Positions 46,526 to 55,604 of a stretch of DNA of 64,000 nt are shown piece after piece. A program made the position numbers and the translations under genes. A model generated the notes under the pieces. That model saw nothing but the letters and a program-made list of their open reading frames with translations, was not told where the DNA came from and did no database searches. The stretch's first letter is position 1. Every line of letters starts with the position of its first letter. The stretch is from Burkholderia sp. WSM2232. GTDB taxonomy: Bacteria; Pseudomonadota; Gammaproteobacteria; Burkholderiales; Burkholderiaceae. The stretch is from the NCBI RefSeq assembly GCF_000472545.1, contig NZ_AWZV01000018.1, forward strand, positions 73,798-137,797. The letters run 5' to 3'.

Positions 46526-46948
46526 ATGACGACTGACCACCCGAGTCTGGAGGAGATCGTCGAGCGCTTCGGCATGGAGCGGCATCATCTTGCGGGTTGG
46601 TACGCCCCCCATTATTCCGACAGCGAAGTCTCGGGACCGCCTCGACTGTCATCCATGTATTACTTGCTGGCGGGCGACGAGCCCGTCCAGCTTCACAAGC
46701 TCAATGGCATCGAGGTATGGCATTACTATCTCGGCGCGCCCGTGGAAATGCTCGTGACCAACGGCAGCCGCATGCATCAGGTCAGCCTGCTCGGCGCGGA
46801 CCTGGCGGCGGGTCAGCGACCGCAGCTCGCCGTGCCGGCGCATGTCTGGCACGCGTCCCGCAGTCTCGGCGAATGGACCTTGCTCGGCTGCACCATGTCG
46901 CCGGGTTATTCGCCGCACAGCCCCTTCGTGCTCAACGTCATCGGCTAA
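46526..46948 (+). CDS. Cupin-fold protein of the DUF985 family
   Basis: 140 residues. The family core is visible: LAGWYAPHYSDS, SSMYYLLAGDEPVQLHKLNG, IEVWHYYLGAPVEML, QLAVPAHVWHASRS and CTMSPGY. His residues in VWHYY and HVWHA could bind metal. It is 18 bases after the metVF-like gene, so cotranscribed. DUF985 function is unclear; a role in the one-carbon pathway would be new. Confidence 0.85.
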   Translation: MTTDHPSLEEIVERFGMERHHLAGWYAPHYSDSEVSGPPRLSSMYYLLAGDEPVQLHKLNGIEVWHYYLGAPVEMLVTNGSRMHQVSLLGADLAAGQRPQLAVPAHVWHASRSLGEWTLLGCTMSPGYSPHSPFVLNVIG

Positions 46949-46966
46949 ACCCGCATGCGCAGCGGG

Positions 46967-47857
46967 TCAGATCGAATGCGCGCCGAACCACTCCACGACG
47001 AAGTTCATCAGGAGCGTGACCTTTGTGGGCACGCCGCTGCCGGGCGCAATCGCGACATAAAGCGTCTGGCCGAACGGCGTCCACTCCGGCAGCACTTCGC
47101 GAAGCCGTCCGTTTGCAAGATCGTCGCGAATGAGCGGCACAGGCAGCAGCGTGAGTCCGAGGTGATCGAGCGCGGCGTCGCGCAGTGCGAAGAAGCTATT
47201 GGTGGAGAAAGCCGGCGTGGGCTGGAACCGCTCTTCGCGGCCGCCCCGCCCGAATTGCCAGGTGTGGTACGCGAAATGAACCAGAGCATGATGTGCGGCG
47301 ATGTCGGCCGGATGGTTCAGCGCCGGCCGCGCATCGAGATACGCAGGCGACGCGCTCAGGCAATAAGGAATATTCGCCAGCCGTCGCGCGATGATCCGGC
47401 TGTCCGGAATGGGCCGCGTATGCAGTGCGATGTCGCAGCCCTGCTCCAGAAATCCGTACGCCGTCTGTGCCACGCCACCGAGCACGAGTCGCGGTCGAAT
47501 CTCGGCATACTTTTTGGCGAAAGCCGTCAGCAGGCGCGTGGTCGTGGTTTGCAGCCATTTGGGCGCGAGCACGGATATCTCGCCGCGCGCCTCCGCCGCT
47601 TCCGACGAAATCTGCCGGTCCATTTCGTTCACGCGCGTCAGAATGTCGTCGCAAAAGTGGTAGTAACTTTGTCCCGCCTCCGTCAGCGACAAGGAACGCG
47701 TGGTCCGGTTCATCAGGCGTACGCCGAGTTCTTCTTCCAGCGCCTGAATGTGACGGCTCACCAGCGTTCGAGAGATACCCAGATGCTGCGCGGCGCCACC
47801 CAGACTACGCTGCTTCACCGCTTCGACGAAGGCCTTCATTGCACTCATTCGATCCAA
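46967..47857 (-). CDS. LysR-family transcriptional regulator
   Basis: 296 residues, standard length. The N-terminal winged HTH reads MKAFVEAVKQRSLGGAAQHL, GISRTLVSRHIQALEEELGV and TRSLSLTEAG. The C-terminal effector domain is complete. It is downstream of folB on the same strand and convergent with the cupin gene (18-base gap). It probably controls the one-carbon cluster, by location. Confidence 0.93.
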   Translation of the reverse strand: MDRMSAMKAFVEAVKQRSLGGAAQHLGISRTLVSRHIQALEEELGVRLMNRTTRSLSLTEAGQSYYHFCDDILTRVNEMDRQISSEAAEARGEISVLAPKWLQTTTTRLLTAFAKKYAEIRPRLVLGGVAQTAYGFLEQGCDIALHTRPIPDSRIIARRLANIPYCLSASPAYLDARPALNHPADIAAHHALVHFAYHTWQFGRGGREERFQPTPAFSTNSFFALRDAALDHLGLTLLPVPLIRDDLANGRLREVLPEWTPFGQTLYVAIAPGSGVPTKVTLLMNFVVEWFGAHSI

Positions 47858-47984
47858 TTGTGTCTCCTATCGCCGCCCGGGCCGCGGCGCGCTCCAGGAA
47901 CCGGCATCGTCCGAATCGAAAGACAGCTTGCGTCCGCCCTCTCTCCATGAGGCGTGGTTCATCATACTAAAGCATAACGCGCGC

Positions 47985-48386
47985 TCAAGCCCGAGACTTG
48001 CTCAGCGTGACGCACGTGCAAGCGAGGCAGCCCGGCACGGCGCGCGGCTTACGGATCCGCACTTCCGCCCCAAGCACGGTGTCGTGCGTCAGGCACATGC
48101 GCGCCAGTCTCATAGCGAACGTCTCGATGAGCATGATGCGCTGCGCCGCGAGTCCGAGCGCGCAAGCCCGAACGCGGGTGTAGTCGAAGGTCTGCGACAG
48201 TTCGTCCATCGCGGGCGGCACCACGCTGAGCGCAACGTCGATGACGAGCGGCTGCGGCACGCCCATCTCGGCTTCGTACACGCCGATATCCGCCATGACC
48301 TCGATATTGTTCAGGATGACCTGACACTGCGCCGAAACGAATGCGGAAAAACGCTTCGCATATGGTGCGGACATGAGTTCATGCAT
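47985..48386 (-). CDS. folB: Dihydroneopterin aldolase family protein
   Basis: 133 residues with the FolB pattern ILNNIEVMADIGVYEAEMG, then FDYTRVRACALGLAAQRIMLIETFA split over a helix, and VRIRKP near the end. The ATG at 48386 overlaps the folD end; a second ATG at 48374 is possible. FolB makes a pterin precursor of THF. Its presence in an O-demethylation operon suggests either cofactor supply or a specialised pterin role; both are inference. Confidence 0.82.
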   Translation of the reverse strand: MHELMSAPYAKRFSAFVSAQCQVILNNIEVMADIGVYEAEMGVPQPLVIDVALSVVPPAMDELSQTFDYTRVRACALGLAAQRIMLIETFAMRLARMCLTHDTVLGAEVRIRKPRAVPGCLACTCVTLSKSRA

Positions 48387-49242
48387 CGACCGATCTCCTG
48401 GCAGCCTTCAGCGTGTTGTTCATCAGGCAGGCGATGGTCATGGGACCGACACCGCCGGGAACCGGCGTCACAGCGGCGGCGTGCTCCATCTCGTCCGCGG
48501 CGCAGTCTCCGACAAGCCGTGTCGTGCCGTCCGGACTCCGCATGCGCGTGATGCCCACGTCGATCACGACCGCGCCCGGCTTGATCCAGTCACCGCGGAC
48601 GAGCCGGGGCGCGCCTGCGGCAACCACCACGACGTCGGCGCGGCGCACGATCTCCGGCAAGCCTTGTGTGGCGATATGCGTCACTGTAACCGTGCATTCC
48701 CGTTCGAGCAGTAGCAAGGCCACCGGCTTGCCGACGATATTCGACTTGCCGATGACCACGGCGTGCTTTCCGCGCAATTCATCCGTCACAGTGTCGATGA
48801 GGATCATGCAGCCGAGCGGCGTGCAGGGAATCAGCCCGTCGCTTCCAGTCGAAAGGCGGCCCACGTTGACGGGGTGAAACCCGTCGACGTCCTTGCCGGG
48901 CGCAATAGCGTCTAGCACCTTGACGGCGTCTATCTGATCCGGAAGCGGCAGTTGCACGAGAATGCCGTGTACCTGCGGATCCCGGTTGAGACGCGCGATA
49001 CGTTCGAGCAACTCCCCTTCCGGCGTTACCTCCGGCAACCAGTGCATCTCCGACCGAATGCCCGCCTTCTCGCATTCGATGACTTTCTGTCTGACATAGA
49101 CTTCGCTCGCCGGATCGTCGCCGACGAGCACCACGGCGAGGCCGGGCGCGATATCATGCTCATGACCAAAGGCCTTTACTTCGCGCGCCACCTGGTCGCA
49201 CAGTGCTTTTGCAATCTGCTTTCCCTGAATGATTCTGGCCAC
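48379..49242 (-). CDS. folD: Methylenetetrahydrofolate dehydrogenase / methenyl-THF cyclohydrolase
   Basis: Bifunctional enzyme converting 5,10-methylene-THF to 10-formyl-THF with NADP. It has 287 residues from a GTG at 49242, preceded by GAGG; the longer frame upstream overlaps purU and is rejected. Active-site pattern VYVRQKVIECEKAGI with Tyr and Lys, GILVQLPLP, DVDGFHPVNVG, GKSNIVGKPVA and TPVPGGVGPMT are all intact. It follows purU by seven bases. A second folD for biosynthesis is expected elsewhere in the genome. Confidence 0.95.
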   Translation of the reverse strand: MARIIQGKQIAKALCDQVAREVKAFGHEHDIAPGLAVVLVGDDPASEVYVRQKVIECEKAGIRSEMHWLPEVTPEGELLERIARLNRDPQVHGILVQLPLPDQIDAVKVLDAIAPGKDVDGFHPVNVGRLSTGSDGLIPCTPLGCMILIDTVTDELRGKHAVVIGKSNIVGKPVALLLLERECTVTVTHIATQGLPEIVRRADVVVVAAGAPRLVRGDWIKPGAVVIDVGITRMRSPDGTTRLVGDCAADEMEHAAAVTPVPGGVGPMTIACLMNNTLKAARRSVDA

Positions 49243-49249
49243 GCCCGCC

Positions 49250-50161
49250 TCAATCCCGAAACACGATGGTTTTGCGTCCGGACAGCAGCACCCGGTCTTC
49301 CACATGCAGGCGCACCGCTTCCGAGAGTACACGCCGCTCGATATCACGACCTTTGCGAATGAGATCTTCGGGCATGTCGGCGTGATTGATTTGTTCGACA
49401 TCCTGATGGATGATGGGTCCTTCGTCGAGATCGCCGGTGACATAGTGCGCGGTCGCCCCGATCATCTTCACGCCGCGTTCGTGCGCCTGATGGTAGGGTC
49501 TCGCGCCCTTAAATCCAGGCAGAAAGGAATGGTGAATGTTGATGCAGCGGCCATTGAGAAAGTCCGCCATGCGGTCGGACAGTATCTGCATGTAACGCGC
49601 GAGCACGACCAGTTCCGCGCCCGTCTCCTCGACTAAAGCGCCAATCCGCGCTTCCTGTTGCGGCTTCGTTTCACGCGTGACTGGAAAATGGTGATACGGA
49701 ATGCCGCTGCTGAGCGAGATCGTGACATCTTCTCTCGGATGATTCCCGACGATGCCGACGACATCCATCGCCAGTTCGCCGATGCGGCGGCGATACAACA
49801 GATCGCCGAGACAGTGATCCAGCTTGCTCACGAGGAACAGCACCTTCACCGGGGTGGCTTTGCGTCTGATTTTCCATTGCATGCCGGCCGCGCACACGGT
49901 GCCGCCGAACGCGCGCTGGAGCGCGCCTAGCGTGTCGGCCGACGGCACGTCGATTTCCATCCGCATGAAAAAGCGGTCGGCCTTGCGGTCGTTGAATTGC
50001 GCGGCGGCAACGATATTCCCGCCGTGCGCGGCGAGACAGGTGGTGACGGCCGCGACGAGTCCCGGGCGGTCTTCACATTGAAGGGTTAGGATGCAGGTTT
50101 CGGTCACATCAAACTCGTTCGTTCGGGAAGGGATCCCGGCGGTCGCGCGGACCTGCTCCAT
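49250..50161 (-). CDS. purU: Formyltetrahydrofolate deformylase
   Basis: Hydrolyses 10-formyl-THF to THF and formate. It has 303 residues from the ATG at 50161; GTG at 50107 or an upstream start to 50239 are alternatives because no RBS is decisive. The N-terminal ACT domain shows ILTLQCEDRPGLVAAV. The formyltransferase-like domain has KVLFLVSKLDHCL, INIHHSFLPGFKGARPYHQA and GATAHYVTGDLDEGPI. It lies 43 bases after the O-demethylase gene and gives the formate exit of the pathway. Confidence 0.94.
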   Translation of the reverse strand: MEQVRATAGIPSRTNEFDVTETCILTLQCEDRPGLVAAVTTCLAAHGGNIVAAAQFNDRKADRFFMRMEIDVPSADTLGALQRAFGGTVCAAGMQWKIRRKATPVKVLFLVSKLDHCLGDLLYRRRIGELAMDVVGIVGNHPREDVTISLSSGIPYHHFPVTRETKPQQEARIGALVEETGAELVVLARYMQILSDRMADFLNGRCINIHHSFLPGFKGARPYHQAHERGVKMIGATAHYVTGDLDEGPIIHQDVEQINHADMPEDLIRKGRDIERRVLSEAVRLHVEDRVLLSGRKTIVFRD

Positions 50162-50204
50162 CAGCCGGTCCGCACGCGCCCAGCCGGCACGCGTCTCGCC
50201 CCGC

Positions 50205-51572
50205 TTACTTGCGATACGCGTTGCGGGCATACGCACCATAGGGCGCGGGCGCGACGATCGCCTTGATCGAAGTCTGCTCGTGCGGTTCGACCTGCGGCTT
50301 AGCGGACACAGGGTTTTCGCCCCACAGCACCGTAACTTCCGTGCCGGTTTCGGCTAGGTCTTCGTCGATCACCGCCAGCGAAACGACAGAGCGCTCGTTC
50401 GCGATATAGCCGCAGTCCATCGAAATCCCCACGCGCCTGCCACCGGCCAGCACTTCGTCCATCTGATAGAGGCCGTAACGCGCCTTCGGCATGTTGAAGT
50501 GCTTGTGCTTCGGTCCCTCGCTCCATGCCGACGACACGACGCGCGCCATGTCCTGCCCGTCCCACACCAGCGTGACCTTCTTGCGGCGCTTGCCTTTCGC
50601 GTGCTCCTTTAGCGCCTCCGCGCCGACGAAGTCGTGGTCGAACGCCACCATGCGCTCATAGCCGAGATCGAACGGCGTCACGTAGTAGTCGGTGATGTCC
50701 TTCGAGTAGAGACTGCCCGCAAGACTTCCGGCGGCTTTGGCCGGCAGCCATTCGCGATAGCCCTTCAACTCGGCCTGGCTGAAAATGGCAGGCAACGGCC
50801 CCGGAATCCAGCCCGATTCGAGATTGGCCGTGGAGTAGGCAATCGAGCCTACGCGCAGCAAACCAAACTCCTGCCCGGCCGAAAGAATGGCGTCGCGAAT
50901 CGCGTCGCCTTCGGCCCACGGTCCGAAAATTTCGAAGCCGACCGCGCCCGCCATGCCATGACGCAGCGCGCGCACGCGATGCCCCGCGATCTGAAAGTCT
51001 GTCATGCCGAAGAACTTCACGTCCGGCAGCGGCTGCCCCGTCATCTTCTCGACCAGCGGACCCGCGAGCGGCCCCTGCAATTCGTAGCGGTAAACGACCG
51101 GCGGACGTCCGCCCCGATCCATGGATTGCGGATCGCGCTCCGTCGTGACATCCCACTTGCCCGTTTCGACGTGATACTGAACCCAGTCCAGCGCAGTCGG
51201 ACGACCCACCAGATTGAACAGTTCCTCTTCGAGGTAGAACAGCACGCAGTCGCCGAGATAGTGACCGTCCGGCGAGGTGGCGACGAACTGCTTGGCCATG
51301 CCCGGCCTGAAGTTGCTGAAACTGTTGACCGCGAGGCTCGAAAGAAGCTTGAACGCGTCCGGACCTTTGACGTAGTGATCGACCATGTGATGAGACTGGT
51401 CCATGAATCCCACGCCGTCACGCCATGCATTGACTTCGCTTTGCCAGTTCGTGAACTGACCGGATACGGTGCCGTGAGAGAACGCACGACGCTGACTGTT
51501 GCGCAGCAGTTCAATAGCGTTCCCCGCGCCCTGGATGGCGGATTCGAGACTGTCGGTCGGTGAAGCGGTCAT
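50205..51572 (-). CDS. THF-dependent aromatic O-demethylase, LigM/DesA type
   Basis: 455 residues from the ATG at 51572; a 43-residue upstream extension is rejected. It belongs to the GcvT/aminomethyltransferase fold and resembles Sphingobium LigM along its length: NAIELLRNSQ, MDQSHHMVDHYVKGPDAFKL, GHYLGDCVLFYLEEE, RALRHGMAGAVGFEIFGP, LESGWIPGPLPAIFS and VEPHEQTSIKAIV. LigM moves the methyl of vanillate or 3-O-methylgallate to THF, and DesA uses syringate. Which substrate applies here cannot be told by eye. It is the first gene of ligM-purU-folD-folB, a chain that disposes of the methyl group as formate. Confidence 0.88.
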   Translation of the reverse strand: MTASPTDSLESAIQGAGNAIELLRNSQRRAFSHGTVSGQFTNWQSEVNAWRDGVGFMDQSHHMVDHYVKGPDAFKLLSSLAVNSFSNFRPGMAKQFVATSPDGHYLGDCVLFYLEEELFNLVGRPTALDWVQYHVETGKWDVTTERDPQSMDRGGRPPVVYRYELQGPLAGPLVEKMTGQPLPDVKFFGMTDFQIAGHRVRALRHGMAGAVGFEIFGPWAEGDAIRDAILSAGQEFGLLRVGSIAYSTANLESGWIPGPLPAIFSQAELKGYREWLPAKAAGSLAGSLYSKDITDYYVTPFDLGYERMVAFDHDFVGAEALKEHAKGKRRKKVTLVWDGQDMARVVSSAWSEGPKHKHFNMPKARYGLYQMDEVLAGGRRVGISMDCGYIANERSVVSLAVIDEDLAETGTEVTVLWGENPVSAKPQVEPHEQTSIKAIVAPAPYGAYARNAYRK

Positions 51573-51885
51573 GTGATGATTTCCAATGTCGTGGTTTGGT
51601 TTTGTCCCGGCGAATCCGTTCGCCGCGAGACAACGCAGCAGCACAGCGCCCGAAGCAATCTTAAGAGCTGGAAACGCGCTGAAAAAGCACGTGAGACGCA
51701 CACTAACTTTGCGGAAATCGCTCGAATCGGCTCAAGCCACGGCGGACGGGCATGAGCGGAAAACCGCAGCCATGCGCCCCGTGTCCGCGCCACGACGTGC
51801 ACTGGACAAGCATTTCTGCGATCCGTATCGTTCAGCCCTGTCGAACCCCCGGCGCCCTCATGGGCGCCCATCCTCATCGATGGGA
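51573..51885. other. Spacer upstream of the O-demethylase gene
   Basis: 313 bases between the minus-strand O-demethylase start and the folC-like remnant. It should hold the promoter of the ligM-type operon. No palindrome strong enough to name was seen. Confidence 0.4.
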
Positions 51886-52804
51886 ATGCATGCACACCGA
51901 CTCTCTCAAGCGACACCCGCTCAGGCGCGACGTCCTCACAAACTGGGAGCATCGTCCGGGCGGCGCGATGAAGAGACGCTCAAACGCATGCGCGATCTCA
52001 TGCGCCGTCTGGGCGATCCGCACTTGAGCTTTTGCGCCATCCATGTGACGCGAACCAACGACAAAGGCTCCGTATGCGCGCTGCTCCAGGCCTGCAGCCA
52101 TCGCTTGCGGGACGGCCGGCATCCTGAAGTTCGGCACGCATCTCGTGACGATCCTTTGCGCCGCCGACGAAGCGGGCTAGGTCCTGCACGATCAGGCGCG
52201 GGCAAAGGCATGCAGCGTGCAGGTGGTGCTTTCGAGCGGGCGCATCGAACACATCAATACGCGGATGGAGGGAGCGGTGCTCGACTATCTCGGGCAGCCC
52301 GCGGTCTTCTCGTTTGCGAGCCTGCCAGTCGACGCGCGGTTGATCCACCCGCGCGTGCCTGCGGCCGCGGGTCTTCCCGGTCGGACGGAGCGCTTTCACC
52401 TCTGCGCCAGCGGGGGCCAACCCGCGAGCGTGGTGATGGATGGCGCGCACTTCCCGTTTGATCTCGAAGCCGTGCTTCGCGAGTTCAACGACGATGCGGA
52501 GCCTGCCGCGCCATGCGTGGCCATGGTTGGCATCGGACTGGACAAGGATGCGGAGAAGCTGTTGTCGGTTCTTTCCGGACACGCGTCGCAGTGCATCGTC
52601 ACGGAATTGCCGGAGCCATTCCGAAGCGTGCCGTGCAAGGCGTTAAAGCGCATCGACGAAACGAGAGCCGCGCCGGTCATGACTCATGCATCAATGTCCG
52701 CTGCGATCGACATCGCGATGACCCATGCCGAAAACGTCGGAACCACCAGGGTCGCCCTCATGTTTCGTCTCGTCCTGAGAGAACTGATTCTGGCTCAAGT
52801 TTAG
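51886..52804 (+). pseudogene. folC-like (folylpolyglutamate/dihydrofolate synthase) remnant
   Basis: Three pieces in two frames. From 51886: EETLKRMRDLMRRLGDPHLS then IHVTRTNDKGSVCALLQA, the FolC start with its ATP loop (normally GTNGKGS) altered to RTNDKGS. After a frame change: AGILKFGTHLVTIL, ending in TAG near 52178. From 52217 a 195-codon frame resembles the C-terminal ligase domain (SVVMDGAHFPFDLEAVLREF, VGIGLDKDAEKLL). The central part of the roughly 430-residue enzyme is missing. It is non-functional as FolC, but the last ORF could still be expressed. Confidence 0.65.
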
Positions 52805-53131
52805 TCCCGGCAGACTTACACCAGGATGGCGGAAATCTGAAAGAACTGTTATGCGACGGCACGATTTCGGCGCCATTATTTGGCATTTTGCACCTGTCCA
52901 TTTATTCAGTTATCCGATTCATCCACTATCCTAACTATTTATCGAACACCCGTACATTCCCTAATCCCACCGAAAAGTACCAGCGAAAACGCACTTTGTG
53001 CAGGGACCCGAAACAGCACACGGAATACGCTTCCTTCGTGTCAGCAGTGACATCCACATAAAGCCCGACGTCGTCGCCATACCTATTCAATAAAACGACG
53101 TCCCGATCACGACAAAAAGATCCGGAGACAA
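52805..53131. promoter_or_regulatory. Porin upstream region
   Basis: 327 bases, AT-richer than the surroundings, which is usual before porin genes. It probably contains the porin promoter and a long 5' leader. AGATCCGGAGAC places GGAG about seven bases before the ATG at 53132. No clear regulatory palindrome. Confidence 0.45.
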
Positions 53132-54157
53132 ATGAAAAAGACTCTTCTCGCAGCTACGGCGGTTGTTTCCCTCAGCGCGTTACAAGGCGCTTGGGCGCAA
53201 AGCTCTGTGACGTTGTACGGCGTGGTGGACAATGGCATCGAGTATCAGGACGGCGGCGAGAACAAGGTGGTTCGCGCATCGTCCGGCGGGCTGTTCGCCA
53301 CCGTGTACGGTATGATCGGCCATGAGGATATTGGTGGAGGTGTCCACGTCAACTTCCAGTTGGAACAGGGCTTCTCTTCCTTCACCGGCGTGGCGCAGGT
53401 AGCGGGCGACGCATTCAACCGGCTGGCATGGGTCGGCATGTCGGGCGGTTTCGGTGAATTCCGGGTGGGTCGCCAGAAGAAGCCTCAGTATCTGTTCCTC
53501 GATGGTGAACTCGATCCGATCGCGGGCAAGTCGATTGCCTCTTCTTTCAGCGATCTGGCGACCGTTTCGGTGCGCGCCAGCAATGCGCTCACATACTTCG
53601 CGCCGAGGTATCGCGGGCTGGAAGCGCAGTTCATGGTGGCGCTCAGAGATTCGACCACCAAGCCATCCAACGGAATTCAACTCTATAACGCGGTCGCCAG
53701 ATATATTAACGGGCCGTTCCACCTTGCGGTGGGATACGAGCAGCAAGCCAATGCAGCCGGAACGTCCATCCAGCGAAACCTCACCCTGGCGTCATCGCTG
53801 CGATTCGACGCCACCCGTTTCCATCTGGTCTACACGACAGAGAGGCAATCGGATCATAGTCTGAACGTCGCTCTCTACACCGCGTCGGCATCCGTGCTGC
53901 TGAATCCCGCGAACGAAGTGGCGCTGATGTACGGGTATCTTCACGACCGCAGCGGCAAAGGCAACAATGCGCAGCAGGTCGGCGTCGGTTATATGTATTT
54001 TCTTTCGAAGCGTTCGACGCTATACGCGCTCGCGGGGCTCGTCGATAACCGCAATCAGGCGACTCACGGGCTCGAAGGGACGGAGTATTCAGGCATACCA
54101 GTGACGCCCGGCGCAACCGCGCGGGGGGTCATCATTGGACTAATGCACAAGTTCTGA
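53132..54157 (+). CDS. Outer-membrane porin (Burkholderia OmpC-like family)
   Basis: 341 residues. The signal peptide MKKTLLAATAVVSLSALQGA ends WAQ, then the porin start SSVTLYGVVDNGIEYQ. Repeated amphipathic strands follow and it closes in Phe (GLMHKF), required for outer-membrane insertion. General diffusion porins of this family admit small organic acids. Next to the demethylation cluster it may serve aromatic-acid uptake, which is inference. Confidence 0.93.
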   Translation: MKKTLLAATAVVSLSALQGAWAQSSVTLYGVVDNGIEYQDGGENKVVRASSGGLFATVYGMIGHEDIGGGVHVNFQLEQGFSSFTGVAQVAGDAFNRLAWVGMSGGFGEFRVGRQKKPQYLFLDGELDPIAGKSIASSFSDLATVSVRASNALTYFAPRYRGLEAQFMVALRDSTTKPSNGIQLYNAVARYINGPFHLAVGYEQQANAAGTSIQRNLTLASSLRFDATRFHLVYTTERQSDHSLNVALYTASASVLLNPANEVALMYGYLHDRSGKGNNAQQVGVGYMYFLSKRSTLYALAGLVDNRNQATHGLEGTEYSGIPVTPGATARGVIIGLMHKF

Positions 54158-54301
54158 GGCCGGGCTTCAGTACGGAATCAACCGTGTCAGGAGTTCCCTT
54201 AGCGTCTCCGGCTGATCATTTTTTGCCTGCTCGAGTCTTCTTCCGTTTTTTTGGCGACGGGCCGCCGCCCACTGCTAGCATTTCTTTTCCAGGCTTCACG
54301 A

Positions 54302-54650
54302 CTACAGGTAGCTTTTCAGCGAATTGTCGGCGATGGAGTTTAGGTAGACTGACCGCTTCTGGCCCGAACACCGCCTCATGCAACGGACGTATCCCCGCAA
54401 ATCTGCAGTTGCTTTCCCTCTCGAACGCACGAAGCTCGCAGTCAGGTTTTGGTACAAGTCGACCACCTGGTCATTCAACGCCCAAGCACTGAGTCTCATT
54501 TCGTTGGCACCGTATTTTCGACCAACTCTTCCGCAAGTTTTGTCAGCGTGCCTCCGACGCCGCGTCCCCCCAGTCGTACAGAATCAGCGACCGGCCCAAT
54601 GCGGCCAGCGGTGGCCGGTTGTAACAGTGGGCTTCGCGGCGGACCATAGA
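54302..54650 (-). pseudogene. GNAT acetyltransferase fragment
   Basis: Two overlapping frames together read as a GNAT C-terminal part: GRIGPVADSVRLGGRGVGGT then LTKLAEELVENT (acetyl-CoA binding motif A, normally RGxGxG/A), and after a frame change GANEMRLSAWALNDQVVDLY. The N-terminal half is absent. Coordinates are approximate. Confidence 0.5.
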
Positions 54651-54680
54651 TTGGACTTCGTTTTACAGCAAGGGACGGTG

Positions 54681-55604
54681 TCACAAGCCAATGACCAACC
54701 GTGGCGAACTCGAGCGTGAGCAGCATGGCAGGGACTGATCTTTGCGATTCCTTTCATCAGCACTCTTGTCACGCACGTTCCACAAACGCCCTGCTCGCAG
54801 GAAAGCGGCAAATCGATCCCCGCGTCGATGAGTGCTTCTGCCGCGCTTTGCACTGCCGAACCACTTTTCCGGTGCTGGCGATGACTATTTCGAAACGACG
54901 ATCCGCCTTGGTTTCTCCGGTTGTCACATCGGTCACTGGAGCGAATCGCTCAATATGCCGGTTGTCAGACAGCATGATTTTGGGCGCTTTGCATCGCCGA
55001 ATCGATGAACCCGCCCGGCCGGCAGACGTAGGCATGCGTCATCGCATCCGGCGAACCAAGAGCCGCCGCCATCCCTACCCTCCCGGAACCGATTGCGTGG
55101 TCCGCATGCAAATGAACGCGTCCCGCAAATCGCGCTGCCAGGAGAAGATCCGCAAAAGCGACGTGCGCGAGCGATCTCAACAGTAATGCAGTTCAAATGA
55201 AGCGTTTCTATGAGCCAATCGCTGCATCATGCTGATGAGGGGAGTAACGCCGATCCCGCCTGCGAGTAGCACGGTGTGCCGGGCCTGTTCGTTGAGCGCG
55301 AAATAGTTGCGCGGCAGACTGATCTTCACAATGTCGCCTTCATGGAAGCGCTCATGAACTAAGCGCGAGCTCCCCGCGACCTCGGATCACGCAAGACGGC
55401 GATTTCGTATCGATCCTGTTCTGCCGGATTGTTGCACAGCGAATACTGACGCACGAGGTTTTCGCCAACATGCACGGCAATATGCGCGCCGGCCGTGAAT
55501 TGCGGCCACCGCTCGCTATCTGCCGGCACCAGCTCAAACGCACAAATGCCCTCCCCTTTAGCGCAGCAGCTCGCGACCCGCGCCTGAAGTGTTGATGTGC
55601 TCAT
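54681..55604 (-). pseudogene. VanB-like oxygenase reductase, shredded by frameshifts
   Basis: The whole length of a phthalate-dioxygenase-reductase-type protein can be followed by changing frame at least five times: start MSTSTLQARVASCCAKGEGI and LVRQYSLCNNPAEQDRYEIA; then RLVHERFHEGDIVKISLPRN and LLAGGIGVTPLISMMQRLAH; then AFADLLLAARFAGRVHLHAD and DAMTHAYVCRPGGFIDSAMQ; then FEIVIAST; then the ferredoxin loop LSCEQGVCGTCVTRVL; and finally SLPCCSRSSSPRLVIGL with a stop at 54681. Its start overlaps the oxygenase stop by ATGA, the original coupling. It cannot make a working reductase. Confidence 0.85.
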
